This document shows positions 11,211 through 24,434 of a stretch of 64,000 nucleotides of DNA, piece by piece (positions within the stretch are counted from its first letter, which is position 1; each line of letters starts with the position of its first letter). Both the position numbers and the translations under genes were made by a program. The DNA comes from Paragonimus skrjabini miyazakii (taxonomy: Eukaryota; Platyhelminthes; Trematoda; Plagiorchiida; Troglotrematidae). Location: the NCBI GenBank assembly GCA_014338405.1, contig JTDE01003433.1:7566-71565 (forward strand), in the 5' to 3' direction. The notes beneath the pieces were generated by a model. That model worked only from the letters and a program-made list of their open reading frames with translations. It was not told the origin of the DNA and ran no database searches.

Positions 11211-13909
11211 ATTAGTATCACATTATATACTGTATTCCCGCGTTTGTCATTCCCATCCAGACTGTACAGTACATTACCACCCGCCTATGATTCACCAAAT
11301 GCCAATGATTCTTTCGTATGCCGCTTACTTTGACACAGATCCAATAGGTCCAATAGTTTTGTGTGAACATTTAGATGAAATATGACCTCCTCATTTTCGT
11401 TTGAATGAGAGTGTTTAGTTTGTTAGTTAACTTCTTTTAACAACGTTGTTGAAAAAATTATTTTGTCGCAATGCAAAAAGCCTGTTACTTGCTCGACAGC
11501 AATTCGACAAAACCTAAGAAATACTAAGTAACCTGTGCACTCACTGTGACTGGGTTACTGAATATGTCGAATTCAATGTACACATCTGTAGTGGCCGGCT
11601 GGCATAATTTTTCCATTCGTGTGTAGTGATGCCCAATTATTAGATTGCATTGGCCATTCGTAGCTCCCTGTGTTCATTCTGTGCACGAATTAGAAGAAGG
11701 TAAGCAGTCCGGGTTGATGTAACGCTCAGAATTTCCGATCAGTTTGTCAACTGCTGCTATCTCCAGAGAATGTATTTACCAGCTGCGCGTCGATAACCAA
11801 TAGTATTTCATCCGAACTTCCTATCAAGAATACCACGCAGTTTGTTCGCTCAGCTCGTTAACGTATGGTGAATATGAAGCAGCATCTAAAACCGCATTCA
11901 GTTAATCAGGTCCTTTATTTACTTGTGAAAGTGTGCGAGAACGGCTTTTCAAGTTGTTCATTTCCACACCCACATCCTACGAATAGCTTTCACCTTGTTC
12001 ATTTCCATAAAGTCCATCATCATTTATGGTTGGTCACCATGAACAGTTGTATACAGATCTTCCAGTTATATAGTGAACATAGTAAATTCCATCTTTCTTG
12101 TCAGGAATAAAACTTTATCAAGAGTCTAGATTACCGACTGCCCACAAGCTGTTCTGAAATTATGGACGCACATTCAGTCTCAAGCCTACTTTAACTGTTA
12201 ACATCCGACTCGTCTTTTATTACGGAACAGCAGAGTACCTACTTGGTTCACAATGCGGAAGGCCTCGTGAACAATCATGTCAAACCTGGCAATTTGTTGT
12301 ACTGAACAAATCAGTAATGCTTTTCATTAAGTCATTACTGTTTTGTATGCAGCAAAAAGTGCCTGCCAGTCTCTTCACACTAATCATCTCAGTTAATCCC
12401 TGTAATATGTAACAAAAACAGGTTAGCCACCCCCAATATAACGAACGTTGGCTGAGGTGGATGACAGCCGGGAAAAGTCGATGAGGTATCCAAGTCGTTG
12501 GTAATTGCATATGTTTCATAGCACCGTACAACAGAAAGTCACTGGGTTACGTAGTATTCCGTTGGAGTATTTGCTATCTCGTGAGTCTAAAGTATGTAAT
12601 ACTTGAAAGCATTTTTGTTACTCACCTACATAATTTATGCTGACAGAGCCCAAATGTATGGACATATAACGTACGTTTATTCCTAATCGCGCCACTCAGC
12701 CTTTTAAAGCTTTCGATATTACCAACAGAAATTAGTTAAGTGCAGTGGTCGACCACTCTATGTGAATTGCCTTTCAGTTATTTTTCAGCGTATATTATGT
12801 GGCTTTTACTTCATCGATTTACTTGGAAGCGCTTTGTTGAGTTTCGTCTGCATTAATTTCAGTATATTCAAACGTACGTATTTTTTACCGTCGTATCATC
12901 CGTAGTTACAATATAATCGGTTTTGTTTTGATTTCTCTTGTGTGTATATATTTTCGTAAAGACTTTCAACATATGCAAAATAATGTGCTCATAAACTTTT
13001 CTGCTTTTAAGGCTGTTTCTCTAAGTAGTCTAAAACAAACCGTAGCAGAATCTTGCATTTCATTTTCATTATCTAGCTGGTGAGTTATTAGGAAGGATAA
13101 GTGAAGATGAACGATTTAGTTGCATCACTGAAAGTTCTAAGACCAATTCATTGAATGAAGTTCCATCATCTGCCTTTGTGGTTCGGCCAATGAGTTGCAA
13201 ACAGCGTCGGGTTTGTGCGATTTAACTGCAGTGTGCAATATCTCATACAATGACACACATAGTTAGCTTCACCGTATTCAAGTGTTTCCTTACGAGTTGT
13301 CTGTAGTGGGTGCACTTAATGACGCCTTACTTTCACTTACAGCGCGGTTGTTTGCTTGAAAGATGTAGGCGCCTTGATGTTGTATGTTTGAATATAGACG
13401 TAGCTATGTTTAGTAGTTAGGTGCATTCCCCTCCCCTCTCCTTTTACTCTCTTCTCATATAGGTTTTTCTTTCGTTTTTTTCTTTCGTGGTTGTGTAGCA
13501 GTTAAGCATCAGTGTGAACCACTGATGTATTGCTGTCTATGATGATTATGATCATGAAAGAGTTGAAGGTTTACGTGAGTTTACGCGAAACCCATCCATA
13601 AGCCGAACCTTTTAAAGTCTTGCTGAAGAAGAGATCGAAACAGGAAAGAAATAACTTATTTCCTCCGGTTCATTTGAAAAATGCATATACGTCTTTGAAG
13701 CTTTTAATTTTTCGATGAGCGGTTTTATTCAACAAAAGGTATACTGTAAATTACTACTGAAACTTGTACAGCTAGTAAATACGGAAGCGGATAAGATGTC
13801 CAACTTCCAGAAGTCGATGAGAAAACAATATCAAAACATGTGGTTTACTTTTCGGGCTACAGACAAAGCCAGCTAAGTGTAACTTCGGAAACTAGTCCTT
13901 TAGGTTTGC
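11211..13909. other. No recognisable gene; pyrimidine tract near the end
   Basis: No supported coding region. A pyrimidine-rich run lies at about 13,426-13,490. The short open frames at 11865-12110 (+) and 12280-12531 (-) are unrecognised. Confidence 0.45.
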
Positions 13910-13917
13910 GAAGAAAC

Positions 13918-14115
13918 TTGTGTGAGAGAGAAGACAGAGCGGCGCCAGTTTTGTTGTTCACTAGTCATTTTTGAATGTGCTCCTGGACACGTGTCCAAGC
14001 GTTCTCACAGTTCGGCTGATGGGACACGCTTGGGACATGTGTCTCGGATCACGTTCTCAAATGGCTAGTGAATAACAAAACTGGCGCCGTTCTGTCTTCT
14101 ATCGCACGACATTTG
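13918..14115. mobile_element. Fold-back/MITE-like element
   Basis: Long imperfect inverted repeat: the left arm (13,930-14,001, starting gaagacagagcggcgccag) matches the reverse complement of the right arm (14,027-14,099) with few mismatches across ~72 bp, leaving a ~25-bp loop. Weaker complementarity continues outward for ~12 bp. The sequence gaagaaac occurs immediately outside both ends (13,910-13,917 and 14,116-14,123), a candidate 8-bp target-site duplication as made by hAT-type transposases. No coding capacity. The class is uncertain because the outermost arm bases pair poorly. Confidence 0.7.
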
Positions 14116-14123
14116 GAAGAAAC

Positions 14124-17100
14124 GGGACATGTAATTTAAGTGAAGAATGCTTTTCTTGTGTTGTATTGCCCAATCAGTAAGCATACTTTACCTTTTGCTG
14201 AGGTTGTTGCGATACACCGTTACAAACCTCCATTTTGCGTACAGAAGCAAATGGTAGTTAACCTATCACTACCATTGTGTTAAGAGTTTGCAATCGTGAG
14301 CCTATATTGTTCGTTAAGTGATTGTTATTTTATTCAAATGTTTCGGTTGTACCGTTTACATGAGTTTATTTCCTTCTCTTGTCTTAAACTTGTGTCATAG
14401 AAATGTAACCATCTGGTCGCGCGAGCCCCATGTGAGTGACATCAGTATGTCTATGCGCCAACAGTGGAAGACCCCAAAGTAATATACGACAGTATTCATC
14501 ACAGCCCACTTTTACTTAAGAATACTAACATGTACACTTCCGACTGAATATGTAATTTTTGATCGCTATAGTAGGTATGAACTATTTTACAAACAATCGT
14601 TTGTGGATAGTAATTAGTGTGAGAAAATGAATGTGATGGTATAGTTGGCTGTCCTTATGCAATAAGTTAGAGAATCTTGCTTTATGAAGTCACACTTTGA
14701 TGATATTGTCTGCAGATTCTCCAATTAAGTTGACGTAAAAAGTATGCAGTTAATGGTCGTGGATTGCCGGAAGCACATCACGAGTCTTGTGGTTGTTGCT
14801 GCTTATCGCGCTACGCACCTGGTTAACCTAGACTACGTATTGTACAGTTTGAACGGCAGACGGTGGCAGTTTTAGAAAATTACCCAGTTATAGGTTACTT
14901 ACGTTAGTTACATCAGACTCGATGAAACTTACGAAGGCTCTTAACAATATAAATCCGGGATTTCGAAACAGGCTGAGTTTCCGCACACCTAGTTCAAGTG
15001 CTCCTGACAACTGCTTTGACATTTGAATTTAATGGGGTTTGAAATAAACACAACAGTAAAACTCTAACCAATTTAAAAAAAATTATGTTAACTAACTTTA
15101 AATCCATCAGGTTCTGAGAAATTCAAAAGATATATTGCAAATTGGACATCACTTAAGTTTGTTGTGAAGGAAGAGATTTGTAGCTTAGAAAAATGATCTA
15201 ACTATTAAAAAGGCATGACAAACTGGCTAACTATTGTTAATTAGTGATCTAAATTTAACTATTTTTGTGCATTTGCATCATCAGAAGGTGGCAAAATTTT
15301 GCCATTTTTTTTGTTAGGAAGATTTGGACGCATACTAACCTGAGTGATTTATTTGGTTTTACTCAATTATCTATGTTGTGTTTAAACGTACTACGCGTGG
15401 CCCATACTGGACCACCTTAAATTCAGTTGGCTCTGAACTGGTCTGCTCTAGTTAGCTGCGTACAAGCACGTGTACAAACGTAATTTAATTGCATTTTTAT
15501 TGATTTCAATAAACATACAGTCCAATTAATTAAATAGCCTTTGTTCTAAACACAACACACTAAACCCGTTCCACTGGCTAAATAGCAGAGAGATTTACGA
15601 ATGTAATAACCCTCAAACCGTCTGTCTTTTTGTTTTATTCAACCAAACGAGACAAATTGGCGCTTTGCCAGTTCTTCAGTTTCTTTGTTTTGTTTATCCC
15701 TAAATTTGGCTTCCCGTTTTTCATCAAACACAGCTTTAATTAATTCATTTAAAGTAGTTGCCAAGACTGACGAAGTTTACGAGCGAGCACTAATATCGAG
15801 CTGTTTCTGATGTGTGTCGGTGTTGGTTTGCTTCACATGACAACTTAGTTGTGAACCCCGAGGTAGTCTGTTGTAGCCTTCAGCTCTCTCCATATCGACG
15901 CAGTTCCGTACCGGATCGACAAACGTTGCAGCAGACGAATGCAGTGTCATGTGTGTTGCTGCTGTCCTTTTTTCCTCCCGATTCCAGTTTCGTCACCTCT
16001 GAAAGAATATTGTTGTACGGTCAACCACCATTGACTGCGACATAGTGACAAATTTTCAGCACGCATCATGTCATGCTTGTGCATAGTTCGAAAGTCACTA
16101 TCCCGCTGTATATCGTAGTCTGAAACTTTCAGTTAAATGCCACTCTATTCACACGATCAACCCATCGTTATCATCAACAAAAGAACAAAGCATATGAAGA
16201 ATGTTTCAACTTGATCTTGCACACCAAATGTTGGAGCCTGTGTGAAGTTTTCAATGAAATTTTTAAGCCGTATTCTCAGGAATGGTGCCACACTCTTGCT
16301 GATATACAGCAGTATGTTCCATACCGAGGCCTAGCATAGGTTGCTGTGGGTTTTTGGATCTCTCGCACCCAAATAATCTCAAAGGACTTCCGGTTATTGG
16401 TTATGGTTATTGTACTGATTGAGCTCGGAATCGATCGATAGCTTAGTAAACATTGTGAATTTCAGTTAAATGAATTCCTCCACTACTTTGAAGAACAGCG
16501 ACCTGTGTTGGTACCTTGATTACTGTTGGTCATTTTGATTACATTCCTCGGGCTTACTGTCAGTCAGAATAGCGACACAACAGTGTTCGTCCTCTCACAA
16601 TCATTTGCTACGAAAGTGACATCTGTAGGCATCCTGTCACTACTGGGAATGCGTTTGTTTTCGACAAAAGTTTGCAGCGACTCACTGATTCATATCTTTT
16701 GACGATAAAATCTATTCTGTAAGCAGCAGGATTAGGAAAACTAGTATGAAGCGACTCATGTTAAGCGCACAGCTCATTGCCGTTCTATTATTGATCGGGG
16801 ATAAAATATAACGTTCAAGAAATTATTTGGTGAATGAGACATTCCCTTGGTTGAAACCTTTCTTTTTAAAAAATTGTTGCAGGACACTCAGATTTATCAG
16901 GCGTGTTAAAAGGAAAATTTTAACTGATGAAGTTGGAAATCGTCGACAGATTAACAAATGTGTTGTGTCCCATGAACGTTCGTTTGTAGAACTTCTGATA
17001 CGTCGTTTGGTAGTTTTACTAACTTAGAAGCAATCCAGTCGTTGCACTATGGACGTTTGCTAGACTTGAATCAATAACAAAAAGCGCATACCAAATACTG

Positions 17101-17365
17101 CAATATCTGTGCCGCCTGGACTAAGAAACAACGCCAAAAAATCGGGAAGTTCGTTTTTGGACTCAACCACTTATCACTTCCATTACCTCATACGGAATCA
17201 ACCAAATGATTCAGGGATTTGACTGTTGCGGTAGGATTTCGCAGGCGGTTCACGCCGGAATCCATCAGCGCCTCTGTTGAGCATTGAAATTACATTGATA
17301 GTAAGTAGTTTGGCAGATTTTATATTTCAGAATGAACAAACTTACGAAATATTCAAGTTTAATCC
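14124..17365. other. No recognisable gene
   Basis: No supported coding region. A perfect 16-nt palindrome (tggcaaaattttgcca) lies at 15,289-15,304. Open frames at 15812-16045 and 16827-17027 (+) are unrecognised. Confidence 0.45.
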
Positions 17366-17503
17366 ATAATAATCATCACCATCATAGCGGCCATGAGCCT
17401 GACCAAAAAATAATGTGGCTCGGGCCGCCGCTCACCTTAACAGTGACGTGGAACATCCTAGAAGAAAACGCTACTAAGAAGGCTGAAAATTAATGAAAGA
17501 AGT

Positions 17504-18001
17504 CTATGCCAAAGAATTAAAAATGGTATAGATGCAGGTACGCCACTGACTGTGACACACCGCCAACTCGGATAGCGGTTCTAACCAGCGGTGTGAGTAA
17601 TCACGGGGACCCCAGCTAGGCAGGTGACACCTACCCACTCTGCTCAGTGGAGCAGTCAGGGTCTTCATATTTCGTGCCCACGTTGTTGCTTGACCACCGT
17701 GCGGTTTCACCCAAATGTTGCTGGCCGCAGTGTATAATGCTCCGTACGGTGGACGCTCTGCTGGTATACGGAGTATGTGACCTAACCATCGCAAGCTATG
17801 CACCGTGAGTAGTTGACCTATTGATCGCGCATCCCGAGCGTTCCGGAATACACGTCGGCGAACGGCCATATTTCTCACGCCATCAGTCCACCTAATATGA
17901 GTCAATTGTCGGAGACAGCGATGGTCAAACACAGCAAGTCTGTTGATATTTTCCTTCCGAACAGACCACGTAGAACAGAACAGAACGAACACAAGCAACA
18001 T
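17504..18001 (-). pseudogene. C-terminal region of non-LTR retrotransposon ORF2
   Basis: A 165-codon open stretch, the longest in the element. It contains RLAVFDHRCLRQL, VRRRVFRNARD, VHSLRWLGHILRIP and HRWLEPLSEL, a block conserved after the RT domain in many flatworm non-LTR elements (the LRWLGH motif is characteristic). It ends at a stop at 17,504 followed by the 3' tail. The start methionine is arbitrary because the protein continues from the RT. Well preserved relative to the rest, but connected to it only through stops. Confidence 0.85.
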
Positions 18002-18079
18002 ATACTCTTCAACTCAGCGACAACCGCACGTCTTTTTGATGCCTCGGATGCCGCAGTTTGGTAAACGCAACTCGTGCCT

Positions 18080-19050
18080 TTGCTATCCTCGATGATATAT
18101 CATCAGCAGTATTACAAACCGACTAGATAGTGCTACCCAAGTATGTGAAACTGTCCACAGTCTCAAGCGGATTACCTGAAGTGAAGAAAGTAGGAGTTGA
18201 AGTGCCTCAGTCTTGAAGCACCACTTTGCACTTTGAAGGTGCGAAGCGCATTCCATACAAACCAGCCCGGTCACTCGCTTTGTTCAGTATGGCCTGCATG
18301 TCTTAGGTAGAGGGGCTTAATAATCAATGTCGTTCGCATGCTCCAGACCAGTTAATCTAGCGCCACCAAGTTCACTGGACTTCTTAAGCGCATCCTCCAG
18401 AATTTCGTCTTTAACAAGAGTGAACAGGACGAGAGAAGTCGGACACCCCTGACGAACAGCACTAGAAAGGATGAACGCCCGAGACAGTTGTCCATAACCT
18501 CTCACCCTGCTTGCAGAGTAAGTATACAGTGGTCTCAATGGATTTACGAATTCCCTGGTACTTCCTTGTGAAGAAGATTGTTCCAGAGAACGTTACGAGA
18601 AACTGAATCGAAAGCAGCCTTCAGGTCCAAAAAGACCAAGACCGTCGGCTACCTGTANNNNNNNNNNNNNNNNNNNNNNNNNNNNNNNNNNNNNNNNNNN
18701 NNNNNNNNNNNNNNNNNNNNNNNNNNNNNNNNNNNNNNNNNNNNNNNNNNNNNNNNNNNNNNNNNNNNNNNNNNNNNNNNNNNNNNNTCTCCCAAGCTGT
18801 CTGAAGGAGTTTTGTCAGTTCTGATATCAACCTCTCGCCACCATCCTTGAAAAGAGGAGGAGAGAGGAGGTCGGGGCCAGGAGACTTATTACGCTTCAAG
18901 AACTTGAACCTCAGGACCGCTTCTGTTTCCGAAGGAGGGCTGTCTAGAAAGCAATAACCGACCACTCGGATCCCGTCGTCCACATGGTCTGGTTGAGGCC
19001 AGCTGAACTTTTCGTCAAAGTTTTCAGCTCGCCTGTCGAGTCGACGCGAT
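18080..19050 (-). pseudogene. Reverse transcriptase domain, broken and gapped
   Basis: Upstream of the gap 18,983-18,788 encodes FKFLKRNKSPGPDLLSPPLF and KDGGERLISELTKLL, typical of the RT finger region. Below the gap, 18,538-18,317 encodes VRGYGQLSRAF, SSAVRQGCPTSLVLF and LTGLEHANDID. The catalytic box, normally YADD in this context, reads HAND here: the first aspartate is replaced by asparagine, so the enzyme would be inactive. Stops and frameshifts follow. The palm core between fingers and the GQLS motif falls in the N gap. Confidence 0.85.
18658..18787. other. Assembly gap (130 N)
   Basis: Unsequenced stretch inside the RT domain of the minus-strand non-LTR element. Open frames reported across it are meaningless. 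Confidence 1.
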
Positions 19051-19462
19051 TGACTGATGATAAGTGAACGATCATTTTAAAATATGGTCCCACTTCCACC
19101 GACTCGATGACAAGTACAACCACGGATCAGGGAAAAAAGCCTTTTGCTATTCCCATGCTTCTTCTTTCTCTTTCGACTGTTTGACCAAGTAGTGTTCACG
19201 GTCTTTGCACAATCCTGTAATCAGCTTGCGTTTAAGTTCTCAACGGTCGTCATCATATTCAGAACCAGGTGGGATCGAGCGACGTTTGTTCATGAGGTTT
19301 ATCGACGTGACGGAAATCCAGTCATGCCGCAACTGAACAGCTTCTTCGGAACATATCTCTTCACAGCATACTTTCATAGCTACGGCGAGGTGTTCCTAGT
19401 GTTCGTTAGGATCCTTCACCCGAGTCGAACTGGACAACTTGTTCACCAACACCTTCTAGTGA

Positions 19463-20603
19463 GCGTTCCTTACACTCTCATCGCTCGAATGACAGTTAAG
19501 TACCTTGCATTTACGAGCGTATGCCCTCTGGGCAAATGACGAAACAAAACGGGCACGCACAACAGCATGATCTGAGTCCAAGTGGTTACTCCAAAAGGCA
19601 CGACGGTCCTTAACAGAGTGGCGCCACCTACAAATGACTGCTGTGTGATCCAACTGTGCCCACGGCTGAGAAGCACATGAAAATCTCCACAATGTTTCTT
19701 TCTGTGTTGGAATGCGGCGCTCAGAATGTAACCACCGTGAGATGCGCACAGCTGCAGTAGTCTTTCGCCATTATTAGTGCGTTGTGCTTGGACACTAAAC
19801 ATGCCTTCTGGTCGCTCATCATCCGAAGAAAGACGGTCGAGTTGAGCATTAAAACTGTCCGCTGGTATGATGATGTCTAAGTATTTAGTTTGCTTCAGAA
19901 TGTCAACGAGGGCGTCATAGAACGCATCCTTGATAAAATTCGAACAGCTGTCTGTTGGAGCGTACACCGATATAATGAATACGCAACGCCTTTCTGATTT
20001 GCGTCGACAGACTTTTACCGATGTATTGAGTCTGATTGCTCACAAGCAAATGCTCACTGGGATCCAGTTGAGCAAATATTGTTCTGCTCTGGGACTCAGT
20101 GCGATTTCCACTCCAACTTGACCACGAGATACGGCTTCGGCAACCCTGATAGAGAAGCCCTTGAATCGACAATTACCTAGAGGTGAGTTCAAATGGATAA
20201 CCGTCCTAAAATCGTAGATTCGCGTTTCCGACACACAACACACATCAAACTCCAGACTTGAGAGAGTACTCGCCAGAGCAGCTTGCTGAACGACATGTCG
20301 GAGAGTGTGGACATTAAATGCACCAATGTTTATCAATTGTCTTGGCCTAGGAAAACAGTTATTGCCCGAAGGTAGAAGACATGAGGTGTAAAATAGTAGG
20401 AGGAAGTTGAGTTGGGTGAATAATGTCACTGTCGAGAGAACGATAACTTCTGATACTTCCCGGTCGTTTATGCCGCGGAGGAGGTTGACTTGAGGGACCC
20501 CACCTCGAGTCTCCGACTCAAAAGTCTGACCTGCGAGACAACAAGATACTTGGTTTTCTTGAATGACCCTACCCGTAGCCAACGACTCAACAGTCTGATT
20601 CAC
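19463..20603 (-). pseudogene. APE-type endonuclease domain, broken
   Basis: Would nick target DNA to prime reverse transcription. Spread over three frames. 20,603-20,040 encodes NIGAFNVHTL, close to the usual N-terminal asparagine motif, and CVSETRI with the catalytic glutamate position. 19,967-19,470 encodes MYAPTDS, IIPADSFNAQ (the expected GD-FNA core is disrupted), and RTNNGERLLQLC. 19,749-19,456 encodes QLDHTAVICRWR followed by DSDHAVV, which carries the C-terminal SDH catalytic motif. At least two frameshifts separate these blocks and stops occur between them. The domain order is as in intact elements, so the fragment was once a single frame. Confidence 0.85.
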
Positions 20604-21170
20604 TTGACAATGAGAAGCTTGCCTAGCTCGTGGACGCAGTGAATGAGTGATTGATGTCTGATTCTGGACACTGCTTCACGCAGTGGATGTACTCGAAGCT
20701 ACATCGGGCTTTCTGGAGATACCAGATGTCTTTGGACTGTATTGGATAGTACGCCGGTGGTCACGGTCAACCGTTGGGCGATCAGAGTGCTCTTAGTTTG
20801 AGGGTACCCTTACTAACCCCCTTCTTCCTGATTCGGAAGACAGCAGTGCTGCAACTATTAGAATAGTACTTCTGTATGCCCATAGGATCGTGCCTCACTA
20901 CCTAAGCACTCCTACGTGGTCAGTAGTGCGACATACAATTCTATAAGTTTAACTGCTTTTCGTCTGACTGCTCCCATTTGGCCCGTCTTACAAGGTAACA
21001 GCATAGGTCAGGTAGCAGTACAAGTCAGGAGTGATACAACCTCAAGGCAGAACAGTGACGCTAGTGGATTCCATAGTAAACTACTCAAAAACCCTGTCGG
21101 AACAGTCGATACCTTGAAACAATCAGTGGATTCTATAGGAAGCAGTCAGAATGATGGGTGAATGAGTCCA
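20604..21170 (-). other. Probable 5' leader of the non-LTR element
   Basis: Slightly GC-richer than the surroundings and directly upstream (minus strand) of the endonuclease frame, where a 5' UTR would lie. No second copy in the window confirms this. Confidence 0.3.
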
Positions 21171-21197
21171 AATAAGAAATTCACGTACTCCTGGCTT

Positions 21198-21273
21198 GAC
21201 TTCGCACCTCAGTTGGTAGAGGGCTCACCGCTTTTGGGATGCTGTTTTTGTCAGTGATTTGAATCTAGCTGCA
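21198..21273 (+). repeat. tRNA-like repeat, diverged single copy
   Basis: Starts gacttcgcacctcagttgg, followed by gagggctcaccgcttttggg and gatttgaatctagctg. It aligns along its length with the tRNA-like units at 36.4-37.0 kb. The acceptor 3' strand is degraded. It is the only copy in the window not arranged as an inverted pair. Confidence 0.65.
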
Positions 21274-22607
21274 CCATTTCCGTTGAAGTTGCCGAAAAGA
21301 AAACCAACATGTTAGGCTTGAGAGCATATAATCCGAAATATTGTTAAGATTTTATATTGTCTGAGAAAAAGATATTAATTAATACAAAGGCTGAAGATTT
21401 TTCGAACATTTTTCAGCAAACATGTCATCTAAAAATGGATGCAGTAAAGATCCAATTTGTTGACGAGTACGGCGGATCAGAGGAACGCTATAATGCAGTG
21501 TCCTTCAACAATTTACATAATTCTATATTTGAGGAAAACAAGCAGCTCAATTAACCAAATGCGGTAAAACAGTGTCCAAACAAAATCAGCTCAGGTCAGG
21601 CGTTGTGCTCGTCAAAATGGACACTTAGGTGTCTTGGGTAAACAAGTGAGCGAGAATCTAGACCAGAGTAACCAATAGATGGTATTCTTTGATGTATATA
21701 TCCTTCTACAACAATAAATCATAAATGCACGCTGAAACTGACTTTGTTGGGCTCCACCAGACCAATATTTTGCTTTCAGTTTAGGGCGAGCCCGCGAAGC
21801 CCCAGTAATAACGAACTCGTTGATGACTGCTCTAGCTCAGTCGCTGGACGTGCACGATACAAACAGTACGGTAGACGAGAGGTGCTTACTGCGAAAGAGG
21901 AAAGAACGTTTTGTTTATTGGTCAATTTCCAGTCATCGAAAAATGTCACTTGGCTAGGTTTCAGCATGCACACGAAGAAATGAAAGACGGAATCCTGGAA
22001 ATCTCAATTTCGTGGACGTACAGTAGAAAAATGGTCCAGCGTGGTTAATCGCAGAATAGAGGAACACCGTTTTGAACCTTTAAGTGGAACTTCAAAATTC
22101 TGCAGTCTAGTTCAGAGGGATATGGCACTTGACGCAACGGCCAGCAAGCATATAATCGCTCTGTGGAAGTCCGTGAAATCATGCTATATATCACAAGTGG
22201 GCAACTTTATTGCAGATAGAAAGGTCCAGTTTTGTAGACTATTTTCAGTTGTTTCTCGTTTTTTTGTTTTTGTTTATCCGGTTGATAATCATGCACCTAT
22301 TCCACATAAACAACTCATCCTAAATTTAAATTTATCCACTACTTTTACGGTAGAAAGTACGAAAACATCACGAGTAAGTAGAGAAACAGTTAGATGAATA
22401 CTCCCCCTGGGGAATAAATTCTGGTGAGAAGTATTCATACAGTACTTCCCCCGAAAGGAAACATTATTCAGAAAAAGTGAAAGTGTTTCTCTTGTGAGGG
22501 TGCCCACACTACGAAATCATATTGATGTAAGAGCCAGGCTGTGAATAAGAAATTCGTTTAATTTGATCCGTTAAAATAGGCGTCTCCAGGAACTTCAACG
22601 AAGTCTC
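21274..22607. other. No gene; nested imperfect hairpin at 22,380-22,492
   Basis: Open frames are short and unrecognised. Nested inverted repeats: agagaaac (22,380) with gtttctct (22,485), inside them atgaatact (22,394) with agtattcat (22,430), with a C4/G4 stem in the loop. Confidence 0.45.
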
Positions 22608-22834
22608 GTCAAACTAGTCAATGACGCAGTGGTAAACACGGTTGCCTCATGAAAGCGTACTTGAAGTGGCAAGGATATGCACTACTGACGAGCTACAATG
22701 GGACCGAGACTCGGATCTCGTGATTCTTTTCGAAAGGGGCTGATTGGAATATCTTTGGGAATTCGACGGCTGCGATCAGTTGTGGGTGAGGTTCAATCTA
22801 TATGAAAACCAAAACCCCCACTACTCATCAGTAA
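22608..22834 (+). repeat. SINE copy with box B deleted
   Basis: Has box-A-like gacgcagtggtaaacacgg, then gcctcatgaaagcgtacttg where the box B region should follow. The box B and part of the head are missing. The body (gatatgcactactgacgagc), 3' part (gcgatcagttgtgggtgagg) and tail actactcatcagtaaag are present. Confidence 0.8.
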
Positions 22835-24430
22835 AGCTATCCTTAATAATTTAAAGAATTAGTTCTCTAAAATGAAGTATGCTGTCAATTGATCCTATCT
22901 CGCAGTTTAAAATGACGATTACACAATCACCACAGAATGATCAGGGAATCCGCATCGTTATGGACAATGATAATATCTATGTGTTACTGGCTGATATATG
23001 CGTGAGACCTTGTGACAAATTAAGATCACAGAAAAAACTGTAAACAAACGATAGGTTAATTCGTTCGTAACTTGATTTTACACCCTGAACTGAAGCCTCC
23101 TCAGACCAGAGTGCGGCATCACTCTATATTGTGGAGCATCAGCTTCGTTTTCAGCCCAAGAGTGAATTTCCCGTATGAGTCAGGAATGTTGGTTTCTTTC
23201 AAGCAACTTTTAACCAATTTCTCACACTATTTATTAAATAGGTCTTTTTCTTCCTGAGGATCCTTCTTAGGAATAATACTGTAGCAGTTGTTGAACTTGG
23301 TAAAAACTTTATAGTTGACGGTTTTCCAGTGCACAACTATTCACAGCAGTGAGGAAGGAAATGTTCGAAGACTTACACCTTTGAATCCGAATTGCCGCTC
23401 AGTGTTGATCATTGTGGTCAAGGATATATTGTAAACCACAGGAAGCTCGCGCTAGTTCCACAAACTTCACGTTGTAGTCTGTGTCCCTGTGCACTAAGTG
23501 ACCAGAAGCAATACTTTCCTGCGATATTTGCTTCACGATTTTTAGGGACATTCTGGGAACGGTGTTGACAATATCAAAAGTACCTGAATCCTCAGTAGGC
23601 ATACTTGGTCTGACATTGTGTTTTATCTAACATAATTCTGGCTTTGATAAAGTTAAACTCAATCTGTTTTATGATGGAACATGTGTGTGAGTTCCATACT
23701 AAGCATTGAACAATCTGATCGCTATAGCGGTATTTCAAGCGTTTTCAAAACACTCAGTCAACCTCAATTTGTTCGATTGACTAGACCCAACGACCAATTG
23801 TTTTTACCTACTCTCCGTTGGTCACAAGCGCTTACGATTATTGAAGTTGATTGTTCAGAGTGAAAAGATCTGGGCAGTTTATACTTCGCCTTTCATCTAC
23901 TGTCGTAAACTTTTCGGATTATCGCACTGGCCCGATAAGTCGATAATGAAACTATTGACGAAAATAAAGACAACAGTGACAAATTGCCTCCCGATAAAAC
24001 CAACAGAGAAGCCTAGTAACATAACTTGAAAACATTTGCTTCTCATATGCCACTGATCGTTTTGCGAGCGTATATATGTGAGCTCACTACGTGCATGAAA
24101 GTGGTGCAAGTTGTATTCATGTAACCTGTTAGCTGTACGGTATTTGACAGCTCGGATCGACTATTCTGGTGTTCACCCAGGGTAACTGAACACAAAAATG
24201 TAATCAGTCTATTGAATTGAGTTGAAAAACAACTACAGAAGCTTGCCCGAAGGATTTTCACAACAGTCGGCACACGTCGGGATCGACGTTTTGGTAGTGC
24301 GGACAAGTGAGTTTCGTATTGGTTCGTGTTAGAATTTTTTGTGTGGAAGACAGAGTGCAGTCGACGTTACAGAAAATGCTCCAGGTGCACCCAATAAATT
24401 AGAAGCCTTTTTCTCTGCTATTCTCAATGA
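22835..24430. other. No recognisable gene or repeat
   Basis: Several 60-90-codon open frames on both strands, none recognisable. Confidence 0.4.
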
Positions 24431-24434
24431 GGTC

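Larger units (their letters stand above)
17366..20603 (-). mobile_element. Decayed non-LTR retrotransposon (APE endonuclease + RT)
   Basis: On the minus strand, in order from 20,603 downwards: an APE-type endonuclease, a linker, an RT and a long C-terminal region of the kind seen in flatworm RTE/jockey-like elements. The 3' side ends in a small ATG/ATT-rich tail (reverse complement of the cataataatcatcaccatcat stretch at 17,366-17,387), typical of such elements. The frame is broken by many stops and shifts and by an N gap at 18,658-18,787. The 5' leader may extend to about 21,170. It is a dead copy; the clade (RTE versus another APE-bearing clade) is not settled from this alone. Confidence 0.85.

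Noticed and set aside
19144..19539. 131-codon plus-strand protein
   Set aside because: It is antisense to the endonuclease-RT linker of the minus-strand non-LTR element and has no recognisable motif.
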